Assembly (NCBI GenBank): GCA_021735645.1
Contig: JAIPGP010000040.1
Location: 1 to 33,276, forward strand
DNA from: Candidatus Cloacimonadota bacterium
Lineage (GTDB): Bacteria; Cloacimonadota; Cloacimonadia; Cloacimonadales; TCS61
Direction: 5' to 3'
Length of the DNA stretch: 33,276 nucleotides
Shown here: in pieces, positions 23,966 to 30,623 of the stretch
Layout of the letters: each line of letters begins with the position of its first letter
Numbering within the stretch: the stretch's first letter is position 1
Program-made: the position numbers and the translations under genes
Notes under the pieces: model-generated
The model's input: the letters and a program-made list of their open reading frames with translations, nothing else
Told to the model about the DNA's origin: nothing
Databases searched by the model: none

Positions 23966-26872
23966 CTATTTCAATAATACTGCCTTTTGCATAAATTGCT
24001 GTTCTCCCGCTCTCATCTGCACAAAATATACTCCGCTTCCACAAGGTAAATCCTGTGCATTTCTGCCATTCCAGACCTTTTGCCCTGCTCCGGCAGTCAA
24101 TACTTCATCCACAAGAGTAATCACCTTTTCTCCTCTCAGATTATATATTGCTATCTGCACTTCTTGAGTTTTCTCTATATTATAATGCACTGTCAGCTCT
24201 GGATTAAAGGGATTCGGATATATGCTCAGATCACTTGCCAGCGGTACAATGTCATCTTCGTCTGCCGGTAACATACTGATCTCACCCCGCATCTGATACA
24301 GCTTCTGATAATATTCTTCGGCATCTTTTCGCTGCAAATAATTTGCCAGTATCTCACCATTGCCCTGGCAACGATAGGCAAATTCCAGATCATCATAAAT
24401 CTCATTAAGAATCTCAGCTGAAGGCAGAGCATAATTCACCAGCTCCTCAAATTCTCCACTCTCTTCATTATATCTCTCTATATTGATTGTATTATCTCCT
24501 TCCCCTATCTTCAACAGTAGCCCGTCTCCTGCGGCATTCCATTCCACTCCATGCCAGTCCTCCGGCTCTAATATCTCTAATACTACCTCTGCAGGGTCAC
24601 TATTGCCCAACTCATGTCTGTATAGTATTTCCCGTGTCTCGATAAATATGCTGTTACCTTCCAGATATACTTCTCTTACTTCATAACCCGATTCTTCTAA
24701 ACCCACCATTTCCTTATTAATCTCACCATCTTCACTATAGACTATCTCTACAATAAAAGGTTCCTGATACATAATTGCCACATATTCTTCTCCTTCATTA
24801 TCAGCAGTCAATAATTGTACATATTCCCAGGCTTTCATCTCCATATCACCCATTTCTTCCACTTCACTCAAATCAAAATCACTTCTCTTAGAATTACTCC
24901 TGTACTGCTTGAAATAGTTATCCACCTCCACGAAATCAACCGGGTATATCTCATATCCCAGCCTATCATCATTATGATATGCCTTGCCATAACCAACAGA
25001 TTCATGCGTCCCGCCATATAGATGCTCACTATGATTAATTATATAATCATCATGATTGCATGGATCTGTTCCACTTCTATGCGAAAAACCTCCCCTTCTC
25101 TGTGCTATGGAACCAAATACTGTTATCTCACCCCGTTCATAGACGATATCTTCACTGCTCTCTGGCCACACCGGATTATAAAACGGCTTTTCCGTGCCAT
25201 ATGGCGTCACATCTGCCTGCCAGTAATCAGGGTTCTCATAAGGATATCCGCAGGCAGAATATCCTACAGCAGGATAATTGGAATGCAAAATAAATCCTGC
25301 ATCACCTGTATAGCCCTCTGCCGGTGGCATCACATATTTATGAAAATCTATATAACTGAATAATGTGTCATTGCCAGTAAAAGGACTCACTCCTGTAAAA
25401 TCCGGTGTGCTGCCATGCGGATGCTGATATTCAAAACTAAAAATGCCCTCTTCATAACCCGGATAGGCAGAATTCGGGTCAGCAACTCCTAATGCCGCAT
25501 AAGCACCATACAAAGTTATTCCATCGCAATTGGGCGATTCAATTTCCCCTGTATCCGGATCCCAGTGCTTATACTTGATCAAAATACTCTTCTCCGAGAT
25601 CAAACCAAACATGTCTGGACAATCAAAGGGAACTTCTTCACCAGATGCCACACTCTCATAGGTGATGTCATCTGTGATATAAACAGTGTCTGCACTTGCC
25701 CAGGTCACATTCCCACTCACGCTGCCCTCTATCCAAAGCTCACAATAACAGAAGGCTGAAGCGTCCATCAAAGTTACATTAAAGGTAGCATCATCCCAAT
25801 CGATATGAGGTACCTGCACTACATTAGTCCAGATTGAATCACCTATCGCCCACTCAGGATGAAGCGGATCAGGATAACTGTTATATACCGTAAATTCCAT
25901 CTCTTCATATTCAATATCAGCATATCGACAGGTTGCTGAAATGCCATCTATTTTAACAAAAAAAATGTCTCTATCCGCCGAACTATCCAGTATCAAACCA
26001 TTTTCACGCACTTCCAACGCCAACCCGGGTAATTCTATTTCTCCCATCTCTTCCACATAGTCTTCTATGTATCCTCCCCAAAAAATTTCGTCCATAGGCG
26101 CACTGTTTACTGCTGGTGCTCCCGTTGCAAAATCCATTATTGTGCCACCACTCATTACCAGTGCCTGGAACATGGGCCACCCATTATTACTACCACCACC
26201 TGCCTGTTGAATCCAAATGTCTGAATTAGTAAATACTTCACCACCAAATACATCTGGTCCCCAATACTTCAGAGCATCCCAGTTTTCCTCGCTGGCATTC
26301 ACACTGATCATCCTACCCATATAACTCTGAAAACAACATACCGGAATGGAGCTGGGCATTAAACCCAGACTCCATATTTCCTCTCCATCCTGCCATAAAA
26401 AAGGGTCATTATACATATCCGTAAATGGCGATGCCTCAATATCGAATACGCCCCAGTATTCTGCTGCACTCGCCATCATCAAAGCTCCGCTTTCCACATC
26501 TTCATAAAATATCTTCAAACTGCCAGATTCTGATGTTAATACTACCGGCTCCTGATAATAATTCTCCGGCTTCTGATACCAGTTCATATCTAATATCTCT
26601 GGTAAACTCGCCCAACTGACCAGTTCGCTCGAACTAAAACTCGCTCCTCCATCATCGGATCGATATAATTCCAGACAGCTTGTTTCATCTGTTAAATTGA
26701 TTCTCACTATCGCATAACTTACATAAGCTCCAGATAAACTGCAGCCTCCATCTCTATCAAAATAAAAACAGTCTTCGCCTGCCAGATCAATAATTGTTTG
26801 CAGCGGCTCAAACTCCGCTGACAGTAATACCGGTAACATGATAAACATTAAAACAACCATCAACACTCTCAT
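23966..26872 (-). CDS. Secreted DUF4900-like protein with C-terminal sorting-type domain (A' copy)
   Basis: First gene of the five-gene operon, 968 aa from the chosen start. ATG at 26872 has AGGAGG six bases upstream and leads straight into a signal peptide (MRVLMVVLMFIMLPVLLSA). A frame extension to 26911 would run through the promoter's 5' leader. An Asp-box-like motif RSDDGGASF near residue 72-80 recalls BNR/sialidase-type repeats, but one or two boxes do not make a sialidase. From about 211 the DUF4900-like module shared with the 929-aa protein begins (VFTNSDIWIQQ, NNGWPMF, ATGAPAVNSAPMDEIFWGGY, GDSIWTN, HPHGSTP). The tail LSIYPNPFNPELTV ... GSGVYFVQMRAG ... KAVLLK is a FlgD-Ig/T9SS-type sorting domain. 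Role unknown; likely a surface or secreted structural protein. Confidence 0.85.
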   Translation of the reverse strand: MRVLMVVLMFIMLPVLLSAEFEPLQTIIDLAGEDCFYFDRDGGCSLSGAYVSYAIVRINLTDETSCLELYRSDDGGASFSSSELVSWASLPEILDMNWYQKPENYYQEPVVLTSESGSLKIFYEDVESGALMMASAAEYWGVFDIEASPFTDMYNDPFLWQDGEEIWSLGLMPSSIPVCCFQSYMGRMISVNASEENWDALKYWGPDVFGGEVFTNSDIWIQQAGGGSNNGWPMFQALVMSGGTIMDFATGAPAVNSAPMDEIFWGGYIEDYVEEMGEIELPGLALEVRENGLILDSSADRDIFFVKIDGISATCRYADIEYEEMEFTVYNSYPDPLHPEWAIGDSIWTNVVQVPHIDWDDATFNVTLMDASAFCYCELWIEGSVSGNVTWASADTVYITDDITYESVASGEEVPFDCPDMFGLISEKSILIKYKHWDPDTGEIESPNCDGITLYGAYAALGVADPNSAYPGYEEGIFSFEYQHPHGSTPDFTGVSPFTGNDTLFSYIDFHKYVMPPAEGYTGDAGFILHSNYPAVGYSACGYPYENPDYWQADVTPYGTEKPFYNPVWPESSEDIVYERGEITVFGSIAQRRGGFSHRSGTDPCNHDDYIINHSEHLYGGTHESVGYGKAYHNDDRLGYEIYPVDFVEVDNYFKQYRSNSKRSDFDLSEVEEMGDMEMKAWEYVQLLTADNEGEEYVAIMYQEPFIVEIVYSEDGEINKEMVGLEESGYEVREVYLEGNSIFIETREILYRHELGNSDPAEVVLEILEPEDWHGVEWNAAGDGLLLKIGEGDNTINIERYNEESGEFEELVNYALPSAEILNEIYDDLEFAYRCQGNGEILANYLQRKDAEEYYQKLYQMRGEISMLPADEDDIVPLASDLSIYPNPFNPELTVHYNIEKTQEVQIAIYNLRGEKVITLVDEVLTAGAGQKVWNGRNAQDLPCGSGVYFVQMRAGEQQFMQKAVLLK

Positions 26873-26911
26873 CGGATACCTCCTGTATTCATAGTGTCTT
26901 CTATAAAACAA

Positions 26912-26940
26912 ATAATCTCAACTAACTATTTCTTTGTCAA
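26912..26940 (-). promoter_or_regulatory. Sigma-70-type promoter of the secreted-protein operon
   Basis: On the minus strand TTGACA (26935-26940) is separated by exactly 17 bases from GATTAT (26912-26917). This puts transcription start near 26905 and leaves a leader of about 30 bases that contains AGGAGG before the ATG at 26872. Confidence 0.7.
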
Positions 26941-27240
26941 GTTTTCTTTCCATCATGTTGCTTATTCGCAGCCTTAACTTTCTCTGTCTTTTATTTCTTC
27001 TTCTATGACGTTATTTATTAATAAGCATAATTCGTTCCATATAATATGTCATCACCTGAACCCTTTATAACAGTCACTTCTCCGCCCCCCGTCACCTGAT
27101 ACCCGCTTATTTTATTTTCACCCCTGTCCACAATGTTCACAACCGGAACTACGTAAAAAAAGAAAATAATCCAGCCATGTCAGAAATTTTTAACCCATAA
27201 CCGGAATAATACTCCTGCCCCCCCCAAATTCCCAAGGTAC
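26941..27240. other. Intergenic stretch upstream of the secreted-protein operon
   Basis: No gene or clear signal is visible in this AT-rich, C-run-containing stretch (two runs of C near 27086 and 27220). Confidence 0.5.
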
Positions 27241-27276
27241 TATAAGTCCTATAGGTCCTATAGGTCCTATATGGAC
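27239..27276. repeat. 9-bp tandem repeat TATAGGTCC, copy 1
   Basis: Four units of 9 bases follow each other from 27241: TATAAGTCC, TATAGGTCC, TATAGGTCC and a degenerate TATATGGAC. Junctions create the palindrome CCTATAGG. The same repeat is found again at 30567-30602, so the pair brackets the tldD-pmbA region. Confidence 0.85.
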
Positions 27277-27307
27277 GAAACAGCAGTGCATTTTTTTATG
27301 CTTTGCT

Positions 27308-27352
27308 TTATCATAATGATAATGGCTTTAAGGTGATTTATCATTATGATAA
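27308..27352. promoter_or_regulatory. Twin 7-1-7 palindromes, candidate enhancer sites of the sigma-54 promoter
   Basis: TTATCAT-A-ATGATAA (27308-27322) and TTATCAT-T-ATGATAA (27338-27352) are both perfect dyads with identical half-sites. Their centres are 30 bases apart, close to three helical turns. They lie about 145 and 175 bases before the expected start of the sigma-54 transcript, the normal place for bacterial enhancer-binding proteins. A Fur/PerR-like repressor site is an alternative, since 7-1-7 symmetry is also typical of those. Confidence 0.65.
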
Positions 27353-27464
27353 GAAGAGACACTGCTTTTTCGGGTTTGGGAGGAGGTGAAATTATTTATT
27401 TATCTCATTTAATACCATAGATATAGGTATGCACTTTGATAAATATTAGGAGAATAATTTATGG

Positions 27465-27483
27465 TTGGCACGGAGCTTGCAAT
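27465..27483 (+). promoter_or_regulatory. Sigma-54 (RpoN) promoter
   Basis: TTGGCACGGAGCTTGCAAT fits the -24/-12 consensus (TGGCACG-N4-TTGCA) at every conserved base, with GG at 27467-27468 and GC at 27479-27480 and the required 10 bases between them. Transcription should start near 27491, 29 bases before the first micro-ORF. A weaker reading is that the match is part of a 20-codon ORF (27461-27523). Confidence 0.85.
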
Positions 27484-27519
27484 AGAAATAAGTAAAAATA
27501 AGAACTGGGGGACAGAGAA

Positions 27520-27579
27520 ATGAGAAGAAGAGAATTTTTGAAGAAATGGAATGAACGCAAAGCTAGATTTGTGAAGTAA
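27520..27579 (+). CDS. Micropeptide 1, 19 aa, basic with W-N-x-R-x-x-R core
   Basis: ATG at 27520 opens MRRREFLKKWNERKARFVK and ends at TAA. GGGGGA lies 8-10 bases upstream. It is the first ORF after the sigma-54 start site. A second ORF 71 bases further on has the same length class, the same Shine-Dalgarno context (GGGrGACArAG) and aligned residues M1, W10, N11, R13 and R16, with conservative changes elsewhere (R/K at 2-3, F/Y at 17). One aligned Arg is AGA in one copy and CGT in the other, which points to selection on protein. The peptide is strongly basic and too short to fold alone. Possible roles are a precursor or substrate of the TldD/PmbA peptidase encoded downstream, an RNA-binding peptide, or a leader peptide. 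None is proven. Confidence 0.5.
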   Translation: MRRREFLKKWNERKARFVK

Positions 27580-27590
27580 GGGAGACAAAG

Positions 27591-27653
27591 ATGAAGAAGC
27601 AAAATTTAATAGATATCTGGAATGGACGTCGCACTCGTTATACTCGGAGGTAG
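27591..27653 (+). CDS. Micropeptide 2, 20 aa, paralogue of micropeptide 1
   Basis: ATG at 27591 opens MKKQNLIDIWNGRRTRYTRR and ends at TAG (27651-27653). GGGAGA lies 6-8 bases upstream. The gap to micropeptide 1 is 11 bases. Tandem duplication of a unit made of ribosome site plus ORF (period 71) explains the pair. The sequence has drifted but keeps the spacing of the Trp-Asn and the Arg residues and the excess of positive charge. See micropeptide 1 for the possible roles. A GGAGG at the end of the ORF has no well-placed start codon after it. Confidence 0.5.
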   Translation: MKKQNLIDIWNGRRTRYTRR

Positions 27654-27677
27654 TTGAATAAGGGGCGACACCAGACT

Positions 27678-27720
27678 AAGGGTAACTAATACGGAGCCAG
27701 GCAGCCGTAGAGTTGCCCTT
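27678..27720 (+). ncRNA. Strong RNA hairpin in the sigma-54 transcript, unidentified
   Basis: AAGGGTAACT (27678-27687) pairs over 10 bp, one of them G-U, with AGTTGCCCTT (27711-27720). After an AA/G internal loop, TACGG (27690-27694) pairs with CCGTA (27705-27709), leaving a 10-base loop AGCCAGGCAG. No T-run follows, so this is not an ordinary terminator. I do not recognise a known riboswitch or ncRNA family. It sits between the micropeptides and tldD, so it could be a regulatory leader, an mRNA processing or stability element, or part of a small RNA. Confidence 0.55.
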
Positions 27721-27895
27721 TGCCAGCATTTGAAACAGCCATTCGGAAGGTTTTCAACCATCAATGAGGTTTTCTTACTGACAGTGTTTGTTAAGTCTCC
27801 AGAAAATATAGAGCAATCAGAAAGAATTTATTTGACGCCTTAATGAAAAATGTAGAAATTATACATGTACTAATACTAAGAAAATGGGAGCAGCT

Positions 27896-29260
27896 ATGAT
27901 TGAGAAATTAAAGAGTTTATTGCAGAGAGTAGAAGCCGATTATGCCGATATTCGCTATGAAACAAAAGACACCGGCATTCTGCAATTCAGTAATGAGGAG
28001 CTAACGGCTGTAACCAGCAGTCGTACAGACGGCTACGTTATCCGAATATTAAAGGATGGAGGTTTTGCAGCAGCTGCCTTCACCGCCTGGGAAGATGCAG
28101 AGGATGCAATCAACTCTGCGTTGCAAAGTGCAGCAGTGATGGGAGAATACCGCACCAGTCCAGTAGTTCTGGCTGAAGCGGAAATTGTGAAAGACCGCTA
28201 TAGACCGGTTTTGATCGAAGACCCGCGCCAGGTGAGTCTGGAAGAGAAGATTGCTCTTATGAAAAAATACGTCAGCATCCCTTTACAGCAGAAAGAAATC
28301 ATTAACGTCGATCTTACTTATGCTGATGTTATTAGAGAAAGGTATTTTGTTAATAGCGAAGGCAGTGAGATTTTTGAGGAACTGGTGACAACTGTCTTAT
28401 CTGGAGATATCAAGAGCAAGCGTGGTAATGTGATCCAGAATGTGCGGATATCAGCCGGAGGCAGTGATGGTTTTCAGCAAATCAGGGATCAGGAAGCGAA
28501 TTTTGAAAAGCGGACAGGCATTGCCATTGATCTGCTGAGTGCAGAACCGGTCAAAGGCGGGAAGTATAATTGCATCTTGAATCATTTAATGACGGGAGTA
28601 TTTACGCATGAGGCATTTGGACATTTTTCTGAAGCCGACCTCATAGAATCACTGCCGGCAATGCGGGAAAAGATGGAGATTGGCAATAAGCTGGGCTCTG
28701 ATCTGGTAAATATAATAGATGATGCTACGCAGCAGGGACTTTTGGGATATTATAAATATGACGATGAAGGGGTTCCGGTGCGGAAAGTGGAACTGATGAA
28801 GAACGGAGTTCTGACCGGGCGTCTGCATTCACGACGGACAGCGGCAGATTTTGCAGAACCTGTAAGTGGTCATAATATTGCAGAAGATTTCCGATATGCA
28901 CCCATAATCCGTATGGGTACCATTTATATCGATAAAGGAACAGACAGCTTTGAAGTGCTTTTGCAGAAGCTGGGTAATGGAATCTATCTTTGTGATCCCA
29001 AGGGTGGTCAAACTGCTGGTGATAGTTTCACTTTTGGAGCACAATACGGTTACGAAGTTAAAGACGGCAAGCTGGGCAAAATGCTGCGGGATATTAATGT
29101 TTCCGGTAATCTCTATGAAACATTGCAGAATATTACAGCAATTGGTGATGACCTGAAATTCACCAAACGAGGTGGCTGTGGAAAGGGACAAACCAATATT
29201 CGATCCTGCTTTGGTGGCCCGCAAATCATTGTAAATAATCTAGTGATCGGAGGTAACTAA
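27896..29260 (+). CDS. tldD: TldD, metallopeptidase subunit of the TldD/TldE complex
   Basis: Zinc-dependent peptidase subunit. TldD pairs with TldE (PmbA) and degrades or trims small unfolded peptides through a narrow chamber; E. coli TldDE removes the leader of microcin B17 and degrades CcdA. The metal site is visible: HEAFGH (HExxxH, about residues 238-243 from the chosen start), with a late cysteine in GGCGKGQTN likely to be the third ligand. Length is 454 aa (family about 450-480). I chose ATG at 27896 because GGGAG is 5 bases upstream; an in-frame ATG at 27884 gives four more residues. It overlaps pmbA by 1 base. The nearest promoter in sight is the sigma-54 site 400 bases upstream with no terminator between. 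Confidence 0.95.
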   Translation: MIEKLKSLLQRVEADYADIRYETKDTGILQFSNEELTAVTSSRTDGYVIRILKDGGFAAAAFTAWEDAEDAINSALQSAAVMGEYRTSPVVLAEAEIVKDRYRPVLIEDPRQVSLEEKIALMKKYVSIPLQQKEIINVDLTYADVIRERYFVNSEGSEIFEELVTTVLSGDIKSKRGNVIQNVRISAGGSDGFQQIRDQEANFEKRTGIAIDLLSAEPVKGGKYNCILNHLMTGVFTHEAFGHFSEADLIESLPAMREKMEIGNKLGSDLVNIIDDATQQGLLGYYKYDDEGVPVRKVELMKNGVLTGRLHSRRTAADFAEPVSGHNIAEDFRYAPIIRMGTIYIDKGTDSFEVLLQKLGNGIYLCDPKGGQTAGDSFTFGAQYGYEVKDGKLGKMLRDINVSGNLYETLQNITAIGDDLKFTKRGGCGKGQTNIRSCFGGPQIIVNNLVIGGN

Positions 29261-30546
29261 TGAGAAATTTATTAGATTCTGCAAAAGATAATTTTGACCA
29301 GGTGGAAACCTACCGGATCAAGGAAACTTCTACGCAAATGCAGTTACAGAATTCGGCTTTGCAAAATATTGACAACAGCATTCAATCGGCTATTAGTCTG
29401 CGGGTGATCCGTAACCAGAAACTGGGCTTTGCCTATACACGTAACCTGCAATCAAATGAAGATCTGATAAAAAACGCTGAAAACTCCTTATTGGGCGGTG
29501 TTGCTGCAGGTTACCAGTTTCCACACAGTCCCCTGGTGGAAGCGCTGGAAAGCTATAATCCCGGGATTGAACAGCTGAATGCAGGTGTGATCGCAGAAGA
29601 ATGCCAGAGAGTGAATAACTATATTAAGCAGCACACAAATGCAGAGACGGAGATTTATGCCGGCAAAAATATCAGCAGCATTGAACTGATGAATAGTCAT
29701 GGCACAAATCTTACCCATATAAACAGTACTTATTACCTCTATTTCAGTCTGATGTATCCGGGAAGTGCTTCCGGGATAAGCTATTGCCTGATGAATATGG
29801 GCTTTCGGGAATTTGATAAAGTAATCCTTGATAAATTGATTGAAAAGTATCAGGCAGGCAGGTCTGTTGTGCATCCTGAGAGTGGTGCTATGCAGGTATT
29901 ATTTACTCCTGCCACTATGTATGCTCTCACCTGGCGGATTTCACTGGGTATCAGTTCCCGCAGTTATTATGATAAGATCACACCAATTGCTGATAAGCAG
30001 GGAGTGCGGATATTTGATCAGAAATTAAACTTTCATTCTGATCCTTTGGATGAGCGTTTTCCGGGCTCTCGTCCTTTTGATGATGAAGGAGTCGTTTGTC
30101 ATCGGCATAATCTGATCCAGAATGGAGTATTTGAAAAAAGATATAATGACCTGAATTATGCTTCCCGATTAAATGAAAGGCCTACCGGACATGGCTTTCG
30201 AGCTTCTATGACATCTCTGCCGGCTCCTGCGCTGCATCATTTGCAGATGACTCCCGGGCATGACAGCTTTGAGGATATGGTGAAAGGTATGAAAAGAGGT
30301 GTGATACTGGAAAGTATTCTGGGAGCACATAGCGGAAACCTGCCTAATGGAGATTTCTCCATTGGTGTAGCTCCGGCATTGTATGTGGAAAATGGCAGGA
30401 TAATCGGCAGACTCAAGGAAGGAATGGTTTCGGGAAATATCTATCAAATCCTGAAAAAGGTTGATGCTGTGGAAGACACGCTTTATGCTACCGGCTCAAG
30501 CTGGCTCCCATCTATTCTGGTTGATGGAGTGCGGGTAGATATTTAG
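29260..30546 (+). CDS. pmbA: TldE (PmbA), second subunit of the TldD/TldE peptidase
   Basis: A paralogue of TldD without the HExxxH metal motif, needed to form the TldD/TldE complex. At 428 aa it is close to the usual 440-450. Family signs are DQVETYRIKETSTQMQLQN and SISLRVIRNQKLGFAYTRNL-type openings, the VVHPESGAMQVLFTPATMYAL stretch, and LPNGDFSIGVAPALYVENGRIIGR near the end (compare 'SG.FS.GA.G..IENGEI'). Translation is coupled to tldD: the TAATG junction overlaps by 1 base and GGAGG lies six bases upstream inside tldD. The gene stops 77 bases before the convergent ABC transporter gene, with the 9-bp repeat between. Confidence 0.93.
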   Translation: MRNLLDSAKDNFDQVETYRIKETSTQMQLQNSALQNIDNSIQSAISLRVIRNQKLGFAYTRNLQSNEDLIKNAENSLLGGVAAGYQFPHSPLVEALESYNPGIEQLNAGVIAEECQRVNNYIKQHTNAETEIYAGKNISSIELMNSHGTNLTHINSTYYLYFSLMYPGSASGISYCLMNMGFREFDKVILDKLIEKYQAGRSVVHPESGAMQVLFTPATMYALTWRISLGISSRSYYDKITPIADKQGVRIFDQKLNFHSDPLDERFPGSRPFDDEGVVCHRHNLIQNGVFEKRYNDLNYASRLNERPTGHGFRASMTSLPAPALHHLQMTPGHDSFEDMVKGMKRGVILESILGAHSGNLPNGDFSIGVAPALYVENGRIIGRLKEGMVSGNIYQILKKVDAVEDTLYATGSSWLPSILVDGVRVDI

Positions 30547-30566
30547 AGAGTTGGGTTGAGGTTTTT

Positions 30567-30602
30567 TATAAGACCTATAGGTCCTATAAGTCCTATAGGT
30601 CT
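30567..30602. repeat. 9-bp tandem repeat TATAGGTCC, copy 2, forms a hairpin between convergent genes
   Basis: Units TATAAGACC, TATAGGTCC, TATAAGTCC, TATAGGTCT follow each other. AGACCTATAGG and CCTATAGGTCT form an 11-bp inverted repeat around a 10-base centre. The place, between the ends of two convergent genes, and a preceding T-run suggest it may help to end transcription from either side. It is the same repeat family as at 27239-27276. Confidence 0.8.
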
Positions 30603-30623
30603 TATATTTATGGTGGTGACTTA

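Noticed and set aside
23966-26872. Sialidase activity for the A' protein
   Set aside because: One clear Asp-box-like motif is not enough; no RIP motif or catalytic set is visible and the shared module looks DUF4900-like.
8528-26872. Proof of a type IX secretion system
   Set aside because: Only the C-terminal tails suggest it. No Por/Spr/Gld component is encoded here, and FlgD-like Ig tails also occur in phyla where the route is unsettled.
27239-27276. 9-bp repeats as a CRISPR or iteron origin
   Set aside because: Units abut without spacers, the second array lies at gene ends, and no replication gene or DnaA boxes were seen near either array.
27591-27653. pqqA or streptide-like precursor
   Set aside because: No Glu-x-x-x-Tyr pair, no KxxxW context known for crosslinking, and no radical SAM gene is near.
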